64,000 nt of DNA from Methylophilus sp. Leaf416. Lineage in GTDB: Bacteria > Pseudomonadota > Gammaproteobacteria > Burkholderiales > Methylophilaceae. Positions 1 through 7,861 of this stretch are shown piece by piece (the first letter of the stretch is position 1; each line of letters starts with the position of its first letter). The stretch covers positions 189,680 to 253,679 of the forward strand of contig NZ_LMQS01000004.1 in assembly GCF_001424665.1 (NCBI RefSeq), in the 5' to 3' direction. The notes under the pieces were generated by a model. That model was not told where the DNA came from. It did not search any database and saw only the letters and a list, made by a program, of their open reading frames with translations. Both the position numbers and the translations under genes were made by a program.

Positions 1-45
1 GAGCAACGCAGGAAATAAGCGGAAGCTAGGGTGCCCTTTCTTTTG

Positions 46-80
46 GTTACTTATTCTTTGGGCAAGCAAAGAAAAGTAAC
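46..80. repeat. Hairpin of a dispersed intergenic repeat
   Basis: An imperfect inverted repeat: the arm at 46-60 (GTTACTTATTCTTTG) pairs with the arm at 67-80 (CAAAGAAAAGTAAC), with one extra A in the left arm and a GGCAAG loop. Hairpins of this wording, usually preceded by GGGTGCCCTTTCTTTTG as here at 29-45, are familiar to me as intergenic repeats in many proteobacteria. No gene covers it. It is probably a REP-like element rather than a terminator, because no T-run follows. The family name is not certain. Confidence 0.55.
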
Positions 81-268
81 TCGCCTAGGGGCGAAATAGA
101 AAGATGAAAATCTACTATGAAATACTTTTTTGCATAAGTCAGTCTAATCGCAGGCACAGTGAATGCTCTATGGAAACCCATGCTACACCCTTCGCAGGAA
201 TGACCTTTAGTTATAGGCCGCGTTTACTTCAGTATAAACGTGCAGAGCGAGATGAAATAACAGGATTT

Positions 269-961
269 TTACTCAAAATCCGGGTCAGCAGGCAAGTTTC
301 CATTATGAACTAATGACTCCCTGTAACGCAGATAGGCGTCCCGAACAAACAGATATTGATCTATTGAAATATCGTCAAGAATTTCCGATGTCGTTAACTG
401 ATCACTTCTGGCATTGGTAATTTGTAATGCGGTTAAAGAGTAATAAAGTGAATTGTCAGACACAAGTGCTTGCGGAGTAACAACAAGATTACTTACCAGC
501 GTCGTGGTATCTCTTAAAGAAGATGGCCCGAAGATTGGCCAAACGATATATGCCCCAGAGCCCATTCCCCAATATCCAAGCGCTTGTCCTAAATCCTCGT
601 TATGCTTTTCAAATCCCAGCGGGGTCGCTACATCAAATAGCCCAAGCACACCAATCGTACTGTTGGTAGCGAAACGCATTAAATCAGACGCACCATCGAT
701 TTGCCGACCTTGAAGAAAAGAACTGATAGCAGACAGCAAGTCACGCGGATTGGCGTAAAAATTACGGACACTTTGCCTAACTGTACCTGGTACAACTTTC
801 TGATAGCCTTTAGCGACGGGCTTTAATACTACGTCATCTAATTTTTGATTAAATGCGAAAGTCTTCCGATTCACTTGTTCCAATGGGTCAGGATTACCTG
901 CTGTTGCACATCCCGATAACGCTGCCAGCGTCATCAAATGCATCATATTTGCTACTTTCAT
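269..961 (-). CDS. mlaA: MlaA/VacJ family outer-membrane lipoprotein
   Basis: Predicted MlaA (VacJ), the outer-membrane lipoprotein of the Mla pathway that removes mislocalised phospholipids from the outer leaflet and passes them to periplasmic MlaC. The N-terminus is a lipoprotein signal ending in LSGC, with the lipidated Cys at residue 18. It is followed by the family hallmarks DPLEQVNR-FNQKLD, FYANPRDLLSAI and the glycine-rich GLFDVATPLGFEKHNEDLGQALG and GSGAYIVWPIFGPSSLRD segments. At 230 aa it is the usual length. An AGGAG ribosome site lies just upstream of the ATG. The other mla genes are not in the window, so it appears to stand alone. Confidence 0.93.
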   Translation of the reverse strand: MKVANMMHLMTLAALSGCATAGNPDPLEQVNRKTFAFNQKLDDVVLKPVAKGYQKVVPGTVRQSVRNFYANPRDLLSAISSFLQGRQIDGASDLMRFATNSTIGVLGLFDVATPLGFEKHNEDLGQALGYWGMGSGAYIVWPIFGPSSLRDTTTLVSNLVVTPQALVSDNSLYYSLTALQITNARSDQLTTSEILDDISIDQYLFVRDAYLRYRESLVHNGNLPADPDFE

Positions 962-1394
962 CTGTGCTACTCCTCGTTGAAGCTTAAATGCTTCCTGTGC
1001 ACTCTATTACTAGACCGTTACTGGCCTGACTAGTTGCCAAATTAAAAAATATCGCATGAATTAATGACGCCCATCTTTTCTGCATCTATGCTTCAGCAGC
1101 CAGAAATCCCAAAACAAGAGAAAATCCAGAGAATGGGCACGTCATAGGTCTGGTATACATAGGTGTTATAACGTGTGGTTATCCGTAACATTGCTGTTTA
1201 GGCCAGGTTCCTTCAATCGGCACCCTAGGTCGAACACTTGCAAACAATCCAGCTCAGTCTAAAACAGGGGCATGACAAGATTATTTGTATGCATAGGCAG
1301 TGAATGTCTTAGGATAAGAAAGACTTAGAGAGCACTAGTCAATGATTTTTATAGTGCAGGATAAAAAGAAAGAGATGTTCTTTTGATTGGGCTG
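962..1394. other. 433-bp intergenic region, no gene seen
   Basis: The stretch lies between the start of mlaA and the stop of the DUF4186 gene, both on the minus strand. I see the mlaA ribosome site (GAGGAG on the minus strand, about 968-976) but no convincing reading frame, tRNA or strong terminator. A weak repeat (GTCTT, then AAAGAC) lies near 1305-1330. It probably holds the mlaA promoter and the 3' untranslated end of the upstream unit. Confidence 0.5.
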
Positions 1395-1751
1395 TCACTC
1401 AAAAACCAACGGCATCAACCACCGCTCAATCACCACCACGATATATGCCTGTTCATCCAGACTAAGCGCCCTCCCAGCCGGGATTCTATGCCACTTGGCC
1501 AAACACCCGCGACAACAAGTCGCTGTTGCATGCTGCGCCACAAACACCGGATGCCCGCGCATCGGCGTTTGCTGACCCTCATTGGCAATGACTGCCGGGG
1601 CAAGCCGGTCCGCAATAAAAGCCTCCGCGTGATCCAGCACCACCGCCAGGCCTTTTTGCCGCAGGTATTGCGTATCCCTGGCATTCAGCCGGAAACTGGT
1701 GCGGAATGTTGACCGTTGTAACGCCTGGAACAACTGATCAAGATCGCGCAT
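1395..1751 (-). CDS. DUF4186 family protein
   Basis: Small conserved protein of 118 aa that I recognise as the DUF4186 family. It contains the strongly conserved TPMRGHPVFVAQHATATCC stretch followed by RGCLAKWHRIPAGR (residues about 63-93) and a hydrophobic C-terminus. The clustered His and Cys residues (GHP, QHATATCCRGC, KWH) suggest metal binding, but the family has no established function. It starts 13 bp after the stop of the MFS exporter on the same strand, so the two are probably co-transcribed. The length matches the family and nothing looks broken. Confidence 0.8.
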   Translation of the reverse strand: MRDLDQLFQALQRSTFRTSFRLNARDTQYLRQKGLAVVLDHAEAFIADRLAPAVIANEGQQTPMRGHPVFVAQHATATCCRGCLAKWHRIPAGRALSLDEQAYIVVVIERWLMPLVFE

Positions 1752-1764
1752 GGTTTATCCGGGG

Positions 1765-2997
1765 TTAATGCAGTTCCGACACATGCAGATCACGCAGTTT
1801 AGGCGCTTTGACCGCGGTGACGCCAACCACCGCAATCGTCATCAGGCCGCCGAATACCACCGAGGGCACCAGCCCCATTAACCTTGCCGTGAGGCCGGAT
1901 TCGAATGCGCCCAGCTCATTGGATGAACCTATGAAAATCCCATTGATGGCAGACACCCGCCCGCGCATGCCATCAGGCGTTGCCAGTTGCAGGATGGTTT
2001 GCCGCAGAATCACCGAGACGGCATCCATCATGCCGGAGATTGCCAATATGATGGCGGCCAGCCAGTAGGTAGTGGTTAAGCCAAAGGCAATCATGCACAG
2101 GCCAAATCCGGCCACTGCCAGCAATAACCAGCGTCCGCTATGCTGATGAATCGGGTTTTTCGCCAGCCATAAGCCGGTAATAATCGCGCCTACTGCCGGA
2201 GCCGCGCGTAATACACCCAGCCCTTCAGGACCCATCTGGTAAACGTCATGCACAAAGGCGGGCAACATCGCCACCGCACCGCCAAACAGTACCGCAAACA
2301 TATCCAGCAATTGCGCCGCCAGCACCACCTGCGTACGTCGGACAAACTGCAAACCTTCCGCGATACTGGCAAACACTTTCATAGGCGTATGGCTGCGATG
2401 TTCTTTAACATGCAAGGTCATCGCTGAAATGGCCGCACCCAATGCGAGTAAGGCAGATATTTCATAAGCGACGTATTTATTGGCAAAACCGACTAACAGG
2501 CCACCCATCGCCGGGCCAACAATCAGGCCAATCTGAAACATGGAACTGCCGATACCCGATGCCTTGGCTATCGATGCACGCGGAACAATGAGTGCAAACA
2601 GCGTGTTGTAACTAGGGGAAATCAGCGCTCTTGCGAAGCCGGTCAGTGCGACCGTGCCATAAATCCACATCACGGTATGCGCTGGCTGATGCAAAGTGAT
2701 CAGCACCAGCATTACCGCGTTTACTGAAAGAAACAGCGCGGCGACGGTGGCAAACCCTTTGCGTGAAAAATAATGATCCACTGCGTGGCCGAGAAACAGG
2801 GCGCTACTCATGTAGGGGATGACTTCTGCCAGCCCGATCAGGCCGAGTGACCAGGGGTCGTGCGTGAGTTCGTAAATATGCCAGCCGATGGCAACCATCA
2901 TCATCTGGTAAGACAACACCATCTGGATACGAAAGGCGAGTAACTTGGGGAAAGCGTAACCCTGATGGGCGAGAATCTGGCGTACGGACAAGGACAT
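1765..2997 (-). CDS. MFS transporter (EntS-like, MFS_3 type)
   Basis: Major facilitator superfamily membrane protein of about 410 aa with roughly twelve hydrophobic segments. It resembles the MFS_3/EntS-like efflux proteins; visible landmarks are WSLGLIGLAEVIPYM after TM1, LARALISPSYNTLFALIVPR, and MRGRVSAINGIFIGSSNELG in the second half. The substrate is unknown. A TTG at 3018 is in frame, but I chose the ATG at 2997 because the family usually begins close to the conserved LAFRIQMVLSYQ segment. A TATAAT hexamer (3004-3009, minus strand) lies only 6 nt before this ATG, so the message could be leaderless. DUF4186 follows 13 bp downstream. Confidence 0.85.
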   Translation of the reverse strand: MSLSVRQILAHQGYAFPKLLAFRIQMVLSYQMMMVAIGWHIYELTHDPWSLGLIGLAEVIPYMSSALFLGHAVDHYFSRKGFATVAALFLSVNAVMLVLITLHQPAHTVMWIYGTVALTGFARALISPSYNTLFALIVPRASIAKASGIGSSMFQIGLIVGPAMGGLLVGFANKYVAYEISALLALGAAISAMTLHVKEHRSHTPMKVFASIAEGLQFVRRTQVVLAAQLLDMFAVLFGGAVAMLPAFVHDVYQMGPEGLGVLRAAPAVGAIITGLWLAKNPIHQHSGRWLLLAVAGFGLCMIAFGLTTTYWLAAIILAISGMMDAVSVILRQTILQLATPDGMRGRVSAINGIFIGSSNELGAFESGLTARLMGLVPSVVFGGLMTIAVVGVTAVKAPKLRDLHVSELH

Positions 2998-3081
2998 ACA
3001 GTCATTATACGCTATCAATATCCGCCCCCAGCCGATCGCACAAGCACTTCAGAAGTCGCGTTGATTGCCCTACAATAGCGG

Positions 3082-3186
3082 CGCGGGTGCGGTGAATCAG
3101 GCAGTACGCGAAGTGATTCGCTGATGAGCCGTCGTTGACCCCGTGCGACTCTGCCGATATAGATGGGGCGCACCCGCCGTTTTATT
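3082..3186 (+). ncRNA. Candidate structured small RNA, unidentified
   Basis: A perfect 9-bp closing stem pairs GCGGGTGCG (3083-3091) with CGCACCCGC (3169-3177), enclosing about 77 nt. Smaller internal pairings are possible: GAATCA 3094-3099 with TGATTC 3114-3119, and GTCG 3131-3134 with CGAC 3146-3149. A TACAAT -10-like hexamer (3070-3075) lies 7 nt before the stem, and a T-rich stretch (TTTTATTTT) begins at 3180. No good -35 is seen. There is no SRP GGAAG loop and no tRNA T-loop, and I cannot assign it to a known RNA class. The segment could equally be a leader of the gene at 3274. Confidence 0.3.
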
Positions 3187-3273
3187 TTCAAGAACGCTTA
3201 TCATGTGTCCTGACTCAGCGATATTGCAGTATTGAAGTTGCCAAGCTCACTCACCCAATTAACACTATCCGCC

Positions 3274-3858
3274 ATGCACATATATCCATTTGCTATCTCA
3301 TCACTGCTATTTCTGATCTCATCGCCAATCATTGCTGGCGACGCTATCAGCGCAAACCAGGCCATTGATCACCCGGTCACTATTCCTGGTTCCGTGATTA
3401 ATTATTTAACCAAAGAAATTGATAGCGTGTACGCAGAATGTGAAGAAGAAGGGTTAATTGTCAGCAAAGCCTTTGAAGCCAGACCTGTGGAATTGAACTC
3501 ATCTGTGAAAGCCTTAGTCGTAAAACCACGCTCAAGATGTTTTTGCAGTAATGACGAATGCCCGATGTGGGTGTTTGATACCTTGCCCCAAAAAGCGAAA
3601 GTGATTTTTGAATCATCTATGGCGGGCTTGTTAACCCTCTCGGACAAGAAAACCAAAGGATTCCCGGATATCAGGGTTTCTGGCGGCTTACCCAGCCATG
3701 GTTATGAAGTGCGTTATGTGTGGGATGGCACCGAGTATCAGGAGATTTACAACCAGGTCTGGATCTGGAATCCGGACAGGAAATGTACTGAGGCTGAAAT
3801 CGAGGAATTGAAAAACGGCAAATGGGTTAAGACATCAAACGTATGTCTTAAAGTTTAA
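3274..3858 (+). CDS. Exported cysteine-containing protein, paralogue 1
   Basis: I do not recognise a named family. The 194-aa product begins with a clear Sec signal (a hydrophobic run after MHIYPF, likely cut near IIAGDA), so it is periplasmic or secreted. Landmarks are PGSVINYLTKE, the KALVVKP segment, a CFC-x4-CPMW cluster (residues about 88-97) and WDG-EYQEIYNQVW, with single cysteines near the N-terminal third and the C-terminus. The next gene (3917) has the same layout and six matching cysteines, so the two arose by tandem duplication and may hold disulfides. An in-frame TTG at 3232 exists, but the ATG at 3274 gives the better signal peptide. No strong ribosome site is visible. Confidence 0.7.
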   Translation: MHIYPFAISSLLFLISSPIIAGDAISANQAIDHPVTIPGSVINYLTKEIDSVYAECEEEGLIVSKAFEARPVELNSSVKALVVKPRSRCFCSNDECPMWVFDTLPQKAKVIFESSMAGLLTLSDKKTKGFPDIRVSGGLPSHGYEVRYVWDGTEYQEIYNQVWIWNPDRKCTEAEIEELKNGKWVKTSNVCLKV

Positions 3859-3916
3859 AAATTCATTCGTGCGGTGGTTACTCACCACATGAAAAATCTT
3901 AAAAGGCATCACAATA

Positions 3917-4516
3917 ATGTTTGTAACCATGAGATCACTAGCTGCAAACGCAGCACTATTTTTTCTATTTTTTAACGCGATACTTGCCCAGGCGGATGAA
4001 ACGTTCAGCACCAAAGAGCAGTTCAAAAACCCGGCTAAAATTCCTGCCTCTATCATTTCTCACCTGACCAAAGAAGTAGGTAAATCTGCACTAGCCAGTT
4101 GCTCGGAACACAAACCTGCAGAGTTGTTTGAAGCAGAGTTATTGAGCTTGAATAAGAGCGCAAAGGCTTACCTGGTAAAACCTGTGCGCACCTGTTTATG
4201 CAGCGAATCTACATGCCCGGTATGGCTGTATCAGATGAAAGGCAGTGCAGCGAAACTGATCTGGAATATGCCAGCCACCAGCAAAGTAGAAGTACTGGAC
4301 AAAAAATTAAACGGATACAGGAAAATCAGTGAAGCTTCGAGTGAGGCGACACATGGTAGCGAATCTACGTGGTCATGGGATAGAAATAGTTATACGGAAA
4401 TCTACAAGAACGAATGGCATATGGATGCCGAGAAAAAATGTCGTTTAGGTGAAGAAACCATACAGCTAATGGATGGAAAAATGGTGAATCACACGATTAA
4501 ATGTACCCAGGATTAG
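3917..4516 (+). CDS. Exported cysteine-containing protein, paralogue 2
   Basis: Tandem paralogue of the gene at 3274. The 199-aa product starts with a Sec signal (hydrophobic run about residues 8-24, probable cleavage after ILAQA). Shared signatures are PASIISHLTKE, KAYLVKP, CLCSESTCPVW and WDRNSYTEIYKNEW, and all six cysteines fall in the same order as in its neighbour. Overall identity is low, so the duplication is old. Function is unknown; the conserved C-x-C-x4-C-P-x-W cluster suggests a disulfide-stabilised or metal-binding periplasmic domain. The 58-bp gap to the first paralogue contains no promoter I can recognise, so they may share a transcript. A second in-frame ATG is at 3929. Confidence 0.7.
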   Translation: MFVTMRSLAANAALFFLFFNAILAQADETFSTKEQFKNPAKIPASIISHLTKEVGKSALASCSEHKPAELFEAELLSLNKSAKAYLVKPVRTCLCSESTCPVWLYQMKGSAAKLIWNMPATSKVEVLDKKLNGYRKISEASSEATHGSESTWSWDRNSYTEIYKNEWHMDAEKKCRLGEETIQLMDGKMVNHTIKCTQD

Positions 4517-4590
4517 TGGAGTTGCGCTAATCTGAACAACTCAGGTAATGACTCTCCGGCGTTTATTGGGATCATATGTGATTGGGATGC

Positions 4591-5505
4591 ATGTCTATGC
4601 GCAGTCTACTCGATACATGGTTGCTGTTCGTGGTATTACTCATTTCAGGAACAGCAATGGCGACAGACAGCATGCAGCTATGGGTGACTGTCGATTGGGA
4701 AGGTTTATCGCTGGAAGAAGATAACCTCCAGACCATGCGTTCTTTCCGTGAAAAATTTCCGTACATTCCCTTACTTCATCTCATCAATCCTGCCTACTTC
4801 ATACAGCCAGGCGTCAATCGCGCACAGATAGGCAGCCATATCCGCAGCACGTTTTTACCGCATGACACGGTAGGTTTGCATGTGCATGCCATGCGTTCAT
4901 TGGTCGAGCATTGCGGGGTAACTTTTCAGGCCAGGCCTTCCATCACTGATACACCGGAAGACTGCGCCCAGGCCAGTTGTGGTTATACAGTGAGCCTTGA
5001 GTATGCCTACAGCCAGCAAGAACTGACCAAACTGGTTGCGTGCAGCAGCGAGTTAATGGTGACGAATGGCTTTCAGCGACCACGTCATTTCCGTGCCGGT
5101 GCCTGGCAATCTGGCCCCAAGCTGCAAGCCGCACTGGAGGCAAACCGCTTTAAGTGGGATAGCTCAAATATCGATGCCAATTTACTCGCCGGGCGATGGC
5201 ATCAGGACAGCAGCATGATCAGGCTGTTAAAAGCACTGCACCCGCATAGTACGCCGCTGGAGCAACCTTATGCACTCAGCACCGAGCTGATGGAATACCC
5301 TGATAATGCCGCGCTGGCCGATTACACCAACACCAAAGAGCTATTGCAGCTGTTCGAGCAACTATTGAATGCCCATAAGCCAGTCATGGTGCTGGGTTTT
5401 CATCAGGAATCTGCTGCTGATTACCTCTTTCATCTTGAGCGGGCTATTCCGCATATGGAGAAACTTGCCAGGCAGAAAAATGTCCGTATTGAGTGGATGC
5501 ACTGA
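4591..5505 (+). CDS. Polysaccharide deacetylase-like (NodB-fold) protein, exported
   Basis: Predicted exported protein of 305 aa with a signal peptide ending at TAMA. The body resembles a divergent NodB/polysaccharide-deacetylase barrel: a catalytic-type Asp in WVTVDWEG (D35), an H-x-H pair in GLHVHAMRS (H98, H100) as for metal binding, FRAGAW (about 167-172), and a C-terminal MVLGFHQES strand with a further His. These fit the deacetylase metal site, but the substrate is unknown. A TTG at 4582 is also in frame; the ATG at 4591 (or 4597) is preferred. It follows the two exported paralogues on the same strand and overlaps nothing; alkB starts 50 bp downstream. Confidence 0.68.
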   Translation: MSMRSLLDTWLLFVVLLISGTAMATDSMQLWVTVDWEGLSLEEDNLQTMRSFREKFPYIPLLHLINPAYFIQPGVNRAQIGSHIRSTFLPHDTVGLHVHAMRSLVEHCGVTFQARPSITDTPEDCAQASCGYTVSLEYAYSQQELTKLVACSSELMVTNGFQRPRHFRAGAWQSGPKLQAALEANRFKWDSSNIDANLLAGRWHQDSSMIRLLKALHPHSTPLEQPYALSTELMEYPDNAALADYTNTKELLQLFEQLLNAHKPVMVLGFHQESAADYLFHLERAIPHMEKLARQKNVRIEWMH

Positions 5506-5555
5506 GCGCTGGCAGCGATCCCACCTGGCACTTTCTTCATACAAGATCATTATTG

Positions 5556-6194
5556 ATGGATTTATTTTCTGAACAACAATCTTCGCAAGTAGAGCTTGCT
5601 GAAGGCGCTTTCTGGTTACCCGGCTTCGCCCTGCCATTCATAGGGATGATTTGGCCTTATTTGCAGCAGCATTTAGCGTTGCATCCTGCGCAAAAAATGA
5701 CGACACCCAGCGGTTACCCTATGTCGGTTAAAACAACCAGCATAGGTGATTTTGGCTGGGTGAGCAGTCTGCGAGGCTATAGCTACAGCGCAACCAATCC
5801 TGCGAACAATCTACATTGGCCGACCTTACCACCTGTCATTTTGCAGTTGGCTGCTGAGGCGGCTCAAGCTGCCGGTTATACACACTTTGTGCCAGATAGC
5901 TGCCTGATTAATATCTACGAACCCGGCAGCAAGATGGGTTTGCATCAGGATAAAGATGAAAAGGATTTCTCGCAGCCGATTGTCTCGGTGTCGCTAGGTA
6001 TTCCGGCTACGTTTTTATTTGGCGGGGCCAAACGCAGTGACAAATCTATCAAAGTGCCATTAAATCATGGCGATGTTGTGGTTTGGGGTGGCCCCAGCCG
6101 GCGTTTTTACCACGGAATTACCACTATAAAACCTGATGTGCATCCTGTCATTGGCGCCCAGCGCATTAACCTTACTTTAAGAAAAACGCAATAA
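5556..6194 (+). CDS. alkB: DNA oxidative demethylase AlkB
   Basis: Fe(II)/2-oxoglutarate dioxygenase that reverses N-alkyl damage (1-methyladenine, 3-methylcytosine) in DNA. The 212-aa product aligns from its first residues with E. coli AlkB (MDLF start, then TPSGYPMSV, GYSYS, PDSCLINIYEPGSKMGLHQDKDE). The iron ligands H130, D132 and H186 (FYHGI) are intact, as are the 2OG/substrate arginines R203 and R209 in QRINLTLR. An upstream ATG at 5493 would add 21 unrelated residues overlapping the previous gene, so I chose 5556. No ada gene is adjacent, so it appears to be a stand-alone repair gene. Confidence 0.95.
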   Translation: MDLFSEQQSSQVELAEGAFWLPGFALPFIGMIWPYLQQHLALHPAQKMTTPSGYPMSVKTTSIGDFGWVSSLRGYSYSATNPANNLHWPTLPPVILQLAAEAAQAAGYTHFVPDSCLINIYEPGSKMGLHQDKDEKDFSQPIVSVSLGIPATFLFGGAKRSDKSIKVPLNHGDVVVWGGPSRRFYHGITTIKPDVHPVIGAQRINLTLRKTQ

Positions 6195-6301
6195 ATATAA
6201 CTGTTCATTACCTTACAGTTTATGTAGTTATTTCAATATCTTACGCTTAAGGGTATCCGCAAAACGCCTGATCAGCATCAAAAAACCAGTGCTATTCCGG
6301 G

Positions 6302-6329
6302 TTGCATCTGTTTTTCAAAAGAGTACACT
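6302..6329 (+). promoter_or_regulatory. Predicted sigma-70 promoter of hpf operon
   Basis: TTGCAT (6302-6307), 16 bp, TACACT (6324-6329). It lies about 75 bp before the hpf start within a 209-bp gap after alkB and is the best -35/-10 pair I can find there. It would drive hpf and possibly the hprK-rapZ-PTS genes. This is a by-eye call only. Confidence 0.4.
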
Positions 6330-6403
6330 GAACTTGTCCCGGCCGCCCAATTGATAAGGCAATTGAGAACAGGATGGGATCTTTTTCACTAAAGGAGTTT
6401 GTC

Positions 6404-6730
6404 ATGAATTTACAACTTACAGGACATCATTTAGAAATCACTCCGGCATTGCGCGAATACGTTTTATCCAAATTTTCGCGCATCAGCAATCACTTCGACC
6501 ATGTGATTGATGTCAAAGTTACCATGTCTGTAGAAAAGCTCGCCCAAAAGGTTGAAGCCACGCTACATGTTCCAGGCAATGATTTACACGCTGCCTGCGC
6601 AGATGAAAATATGTATAGTGCGATAGATATGCTTACTGATAAACTTGACCGACAGGTATTGAAACACAAGGAAAAAAACGGCGACCATCATAAATCCGGT
6701 GGTGCTGTGAAGCATCAGTTAAGTGCCTAA
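6404..6730 (+). CDS. hpf: Ribosome hibernation promoting factor
   Basis: Short-form HPF/RaiA-type protein of 108 aa that binds the 30S decoding centre and helps form inactive 100S ribosomes in slow growth. The sequence shows the family opening MNLQLTGHHLEITPALREYV and the later KVEATLHVPGNDLHA and DMYSAID-like segment (ENMYSAIDMLTDKLDRQVLKHKEK). A strong AAAGGAG site (6391-6397) precedes the ATG at 6404; an upstream in-frame ATG at 6374 lacks such a site. In many proteobacteria hpf sits after rpoN and before ptsN; here neither rpoN nor ptsN is adjacent, and hprK follows instead. Confidence 0.93.
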   Translation: MNLQLTGHHLEITPALREYVLSKFSRISNHFDHVIDVKVTMSVEKLAQKVEATLHVPGNDLHAACADENMYSAIDMLTDKLDRQVLKHKEKNGDHHKSGGAVKHQLSA

Positions 6731-6757
6731 CTTAATTACTTAGCCTTAGTTTCATCC

Positions 6758-6781
6758 TTCTCTACCCGCCCGGGTAGAGAA
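6758..6781 (+). terminator. Hairpin after hpf, possible terminator or attenuator
   Basis: A perfect 10-bp inverted repeat, TTCTCTACCC (6758-6767) and GGGTAGAGAA (6772-6781), with a 4-nt GCCC loop, 28 bp after the hpf stop. The following bases (TTAAATC) are not a true T-run, so termination would be partial at best. It may separate hpf from hprK levels or protect the hpf mRNA end. Confidence 0.5.
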
Positions 6782-6891
6782 TTAAATCACCCTCCCATAC
6801 TTCAGTACTTTTACCTCGTTTGACTCCCCAGCAACAACTTTCGGTTGTAAAATAAGATTCGACTTTTTGTTGCAACTGGTTCAGGACATAC

Positions 6892-7842
6892 ATGGCACAA
6901 ATCTCAGTGGCCGACTTGTACAAGCAAATTCGCGGAAAACTCAAATTGAAATGGGTGGCGGGCGAATCCGGCGGCAAAAAAATCCTTAATTCCGGCACTG
7001 TGACCAAGCCGTCACTGGCGTTGGTCGGGCATTTAAATTTTGTCCATCCAAACCGCGTACAAGTGTTGGGCTGTGCGGAAATGGATTACCTTGGTGGCCT
7101 CACTATCCTGGCGCTGCAACAGGCTGTAACCAATTTATTTTCTACCGATCTCGCCATGGTGGTGGTCGCCAATGGCGAAAAAGTGCCGCCGACCATGCTG
7201 GAAGCAGCGCAGCAAAACCAGGTACCCTTATTCACCACACCCATGATCAGCCCGCAGCTAATGGAATTGCTTGGCCATTACCTGGCCGTCGCTACTGCAG
7301 AAACCACCAGCCTGCATGGCGTATTTATGGAAGTGCAAGGGTTTGGCGTGCTGATTACCGGCAGTGCCGCGATTGGCAAAAGCGAGCTGGCGCTGGAACT
7401 GATTTCACGCGGCCACCGCCTGGTAGCTGACGATATTGTCGATTTTTACCGAATTTCGCCGGAACGGGTCGAAGGCCGTTGCCCGGAATTGTTGCAGGAC
7501 TTTCTCGAGGTACGCGGCCTGGGCATTTTGAATATCCGCGCACTGTATGGTGATAATGCGGTCAAACCAACCAAGCCGCTGGATATGATGATACAGCTGG
7601 AACTGGCCGACGGCATGAACCCGCTGGAACTGGATAGATTAAGTGCCAACCGTCATACGGAGCGCCTGCTGGATGTAGAAGTCAGCAAAGTGATTATCCC
7701 GATTGCCGCCGGGCGCAACATTGCAGTACTTGTAGAAGCGGCAGTGCGTAACCATATGTTGTTATTACGTGGGGTAAACGCCACCAAGCAGCTGACGCAA
7801 CGGCAAAAACAAATCATGCTGAGAGAAAGCAAATTAAGATGA
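6892..7842 (+). CDS. hprK: HPr kinase/phosphorylase
   Basis: Bifunctional enzyme that phosphorylates HPr on Ser46 with ATP or PPi and reverses the reaction. The 316-aa product has the N-terminal domain (residues 1-130) and the C-terminal kinase domain: H142 in SLHGV, the Walker A GSAAIGKS (157-164), the RLVADDIVDF segment with D180/D181, and the family signature EVRGLGILNIR (206-216). It lies upstream of rapZ, an EIIA, HPr and EI on the same strand, so its substrate is encoded about 1.4 kb downstream. In proteobacteria this enzyme is linked to regulatory rather than transport roles. The 160-bp upstream gap contains repeats able to pair (GCAACAA near 6830 with TTGTTGC near 6868). Confidence 0.96.
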   Translation: MAQISVADLYKQIRGKLKLKWVAGESGGKKILNSGTVTKPSLALVGHLNFVHPNRVQVLGCAEMDYLGGLTILALQQAVTNLFSTDLAMVVVANGEKVPPTMLEAAQQNQVPLFTTPMISPQLMELLGHYLAVATAETTSLHGVFMEVQGFGVLITGSAAIGKSELALELISRGHRLVADDIVDFYRISPERVEGRCPELLQDFLEVRGLGILNIRALYGDNAVKPTKPLDMMIQLELADGMNPLELDRLSANRHTERLLDVEVSKVIIPIAAGRNIAVLVEAAVRNHMLLLRGVNATKQLTQRQKQIMLRESKLR

Positions 7843-7861
7843 CAAACAGGTGGTCACGCAA

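Noticed and set aside
104-313. 69-codon open frame at the left edge
   Set aside because: Its sequence looks like translated intergenic repeat (CGCAGGAATGACC near 196-208 recalls common REP-like wording), it overlaps the end of mlaA on the other strand, and it has no ribosome site.
1383-1712. Plus-strand open frames opposite the DUF4186 gene
   Set aside because: They are shadows of a recognised conserved protein on the minus strand and contain no domain of their own.
3120-3135. CTGATGAG, as in hammerhead ribozyme cores
   Set aside because: No matching GAAA segment follows the expected stem, so a hammerhead is not supported.
3135-3368. 77-codon open frame overlapping the first exported paralogue
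   Set aside because: It is out of frame with the signal-peptide gene at 3274, which has a clear paralogue; the short frame has no recognisable features.
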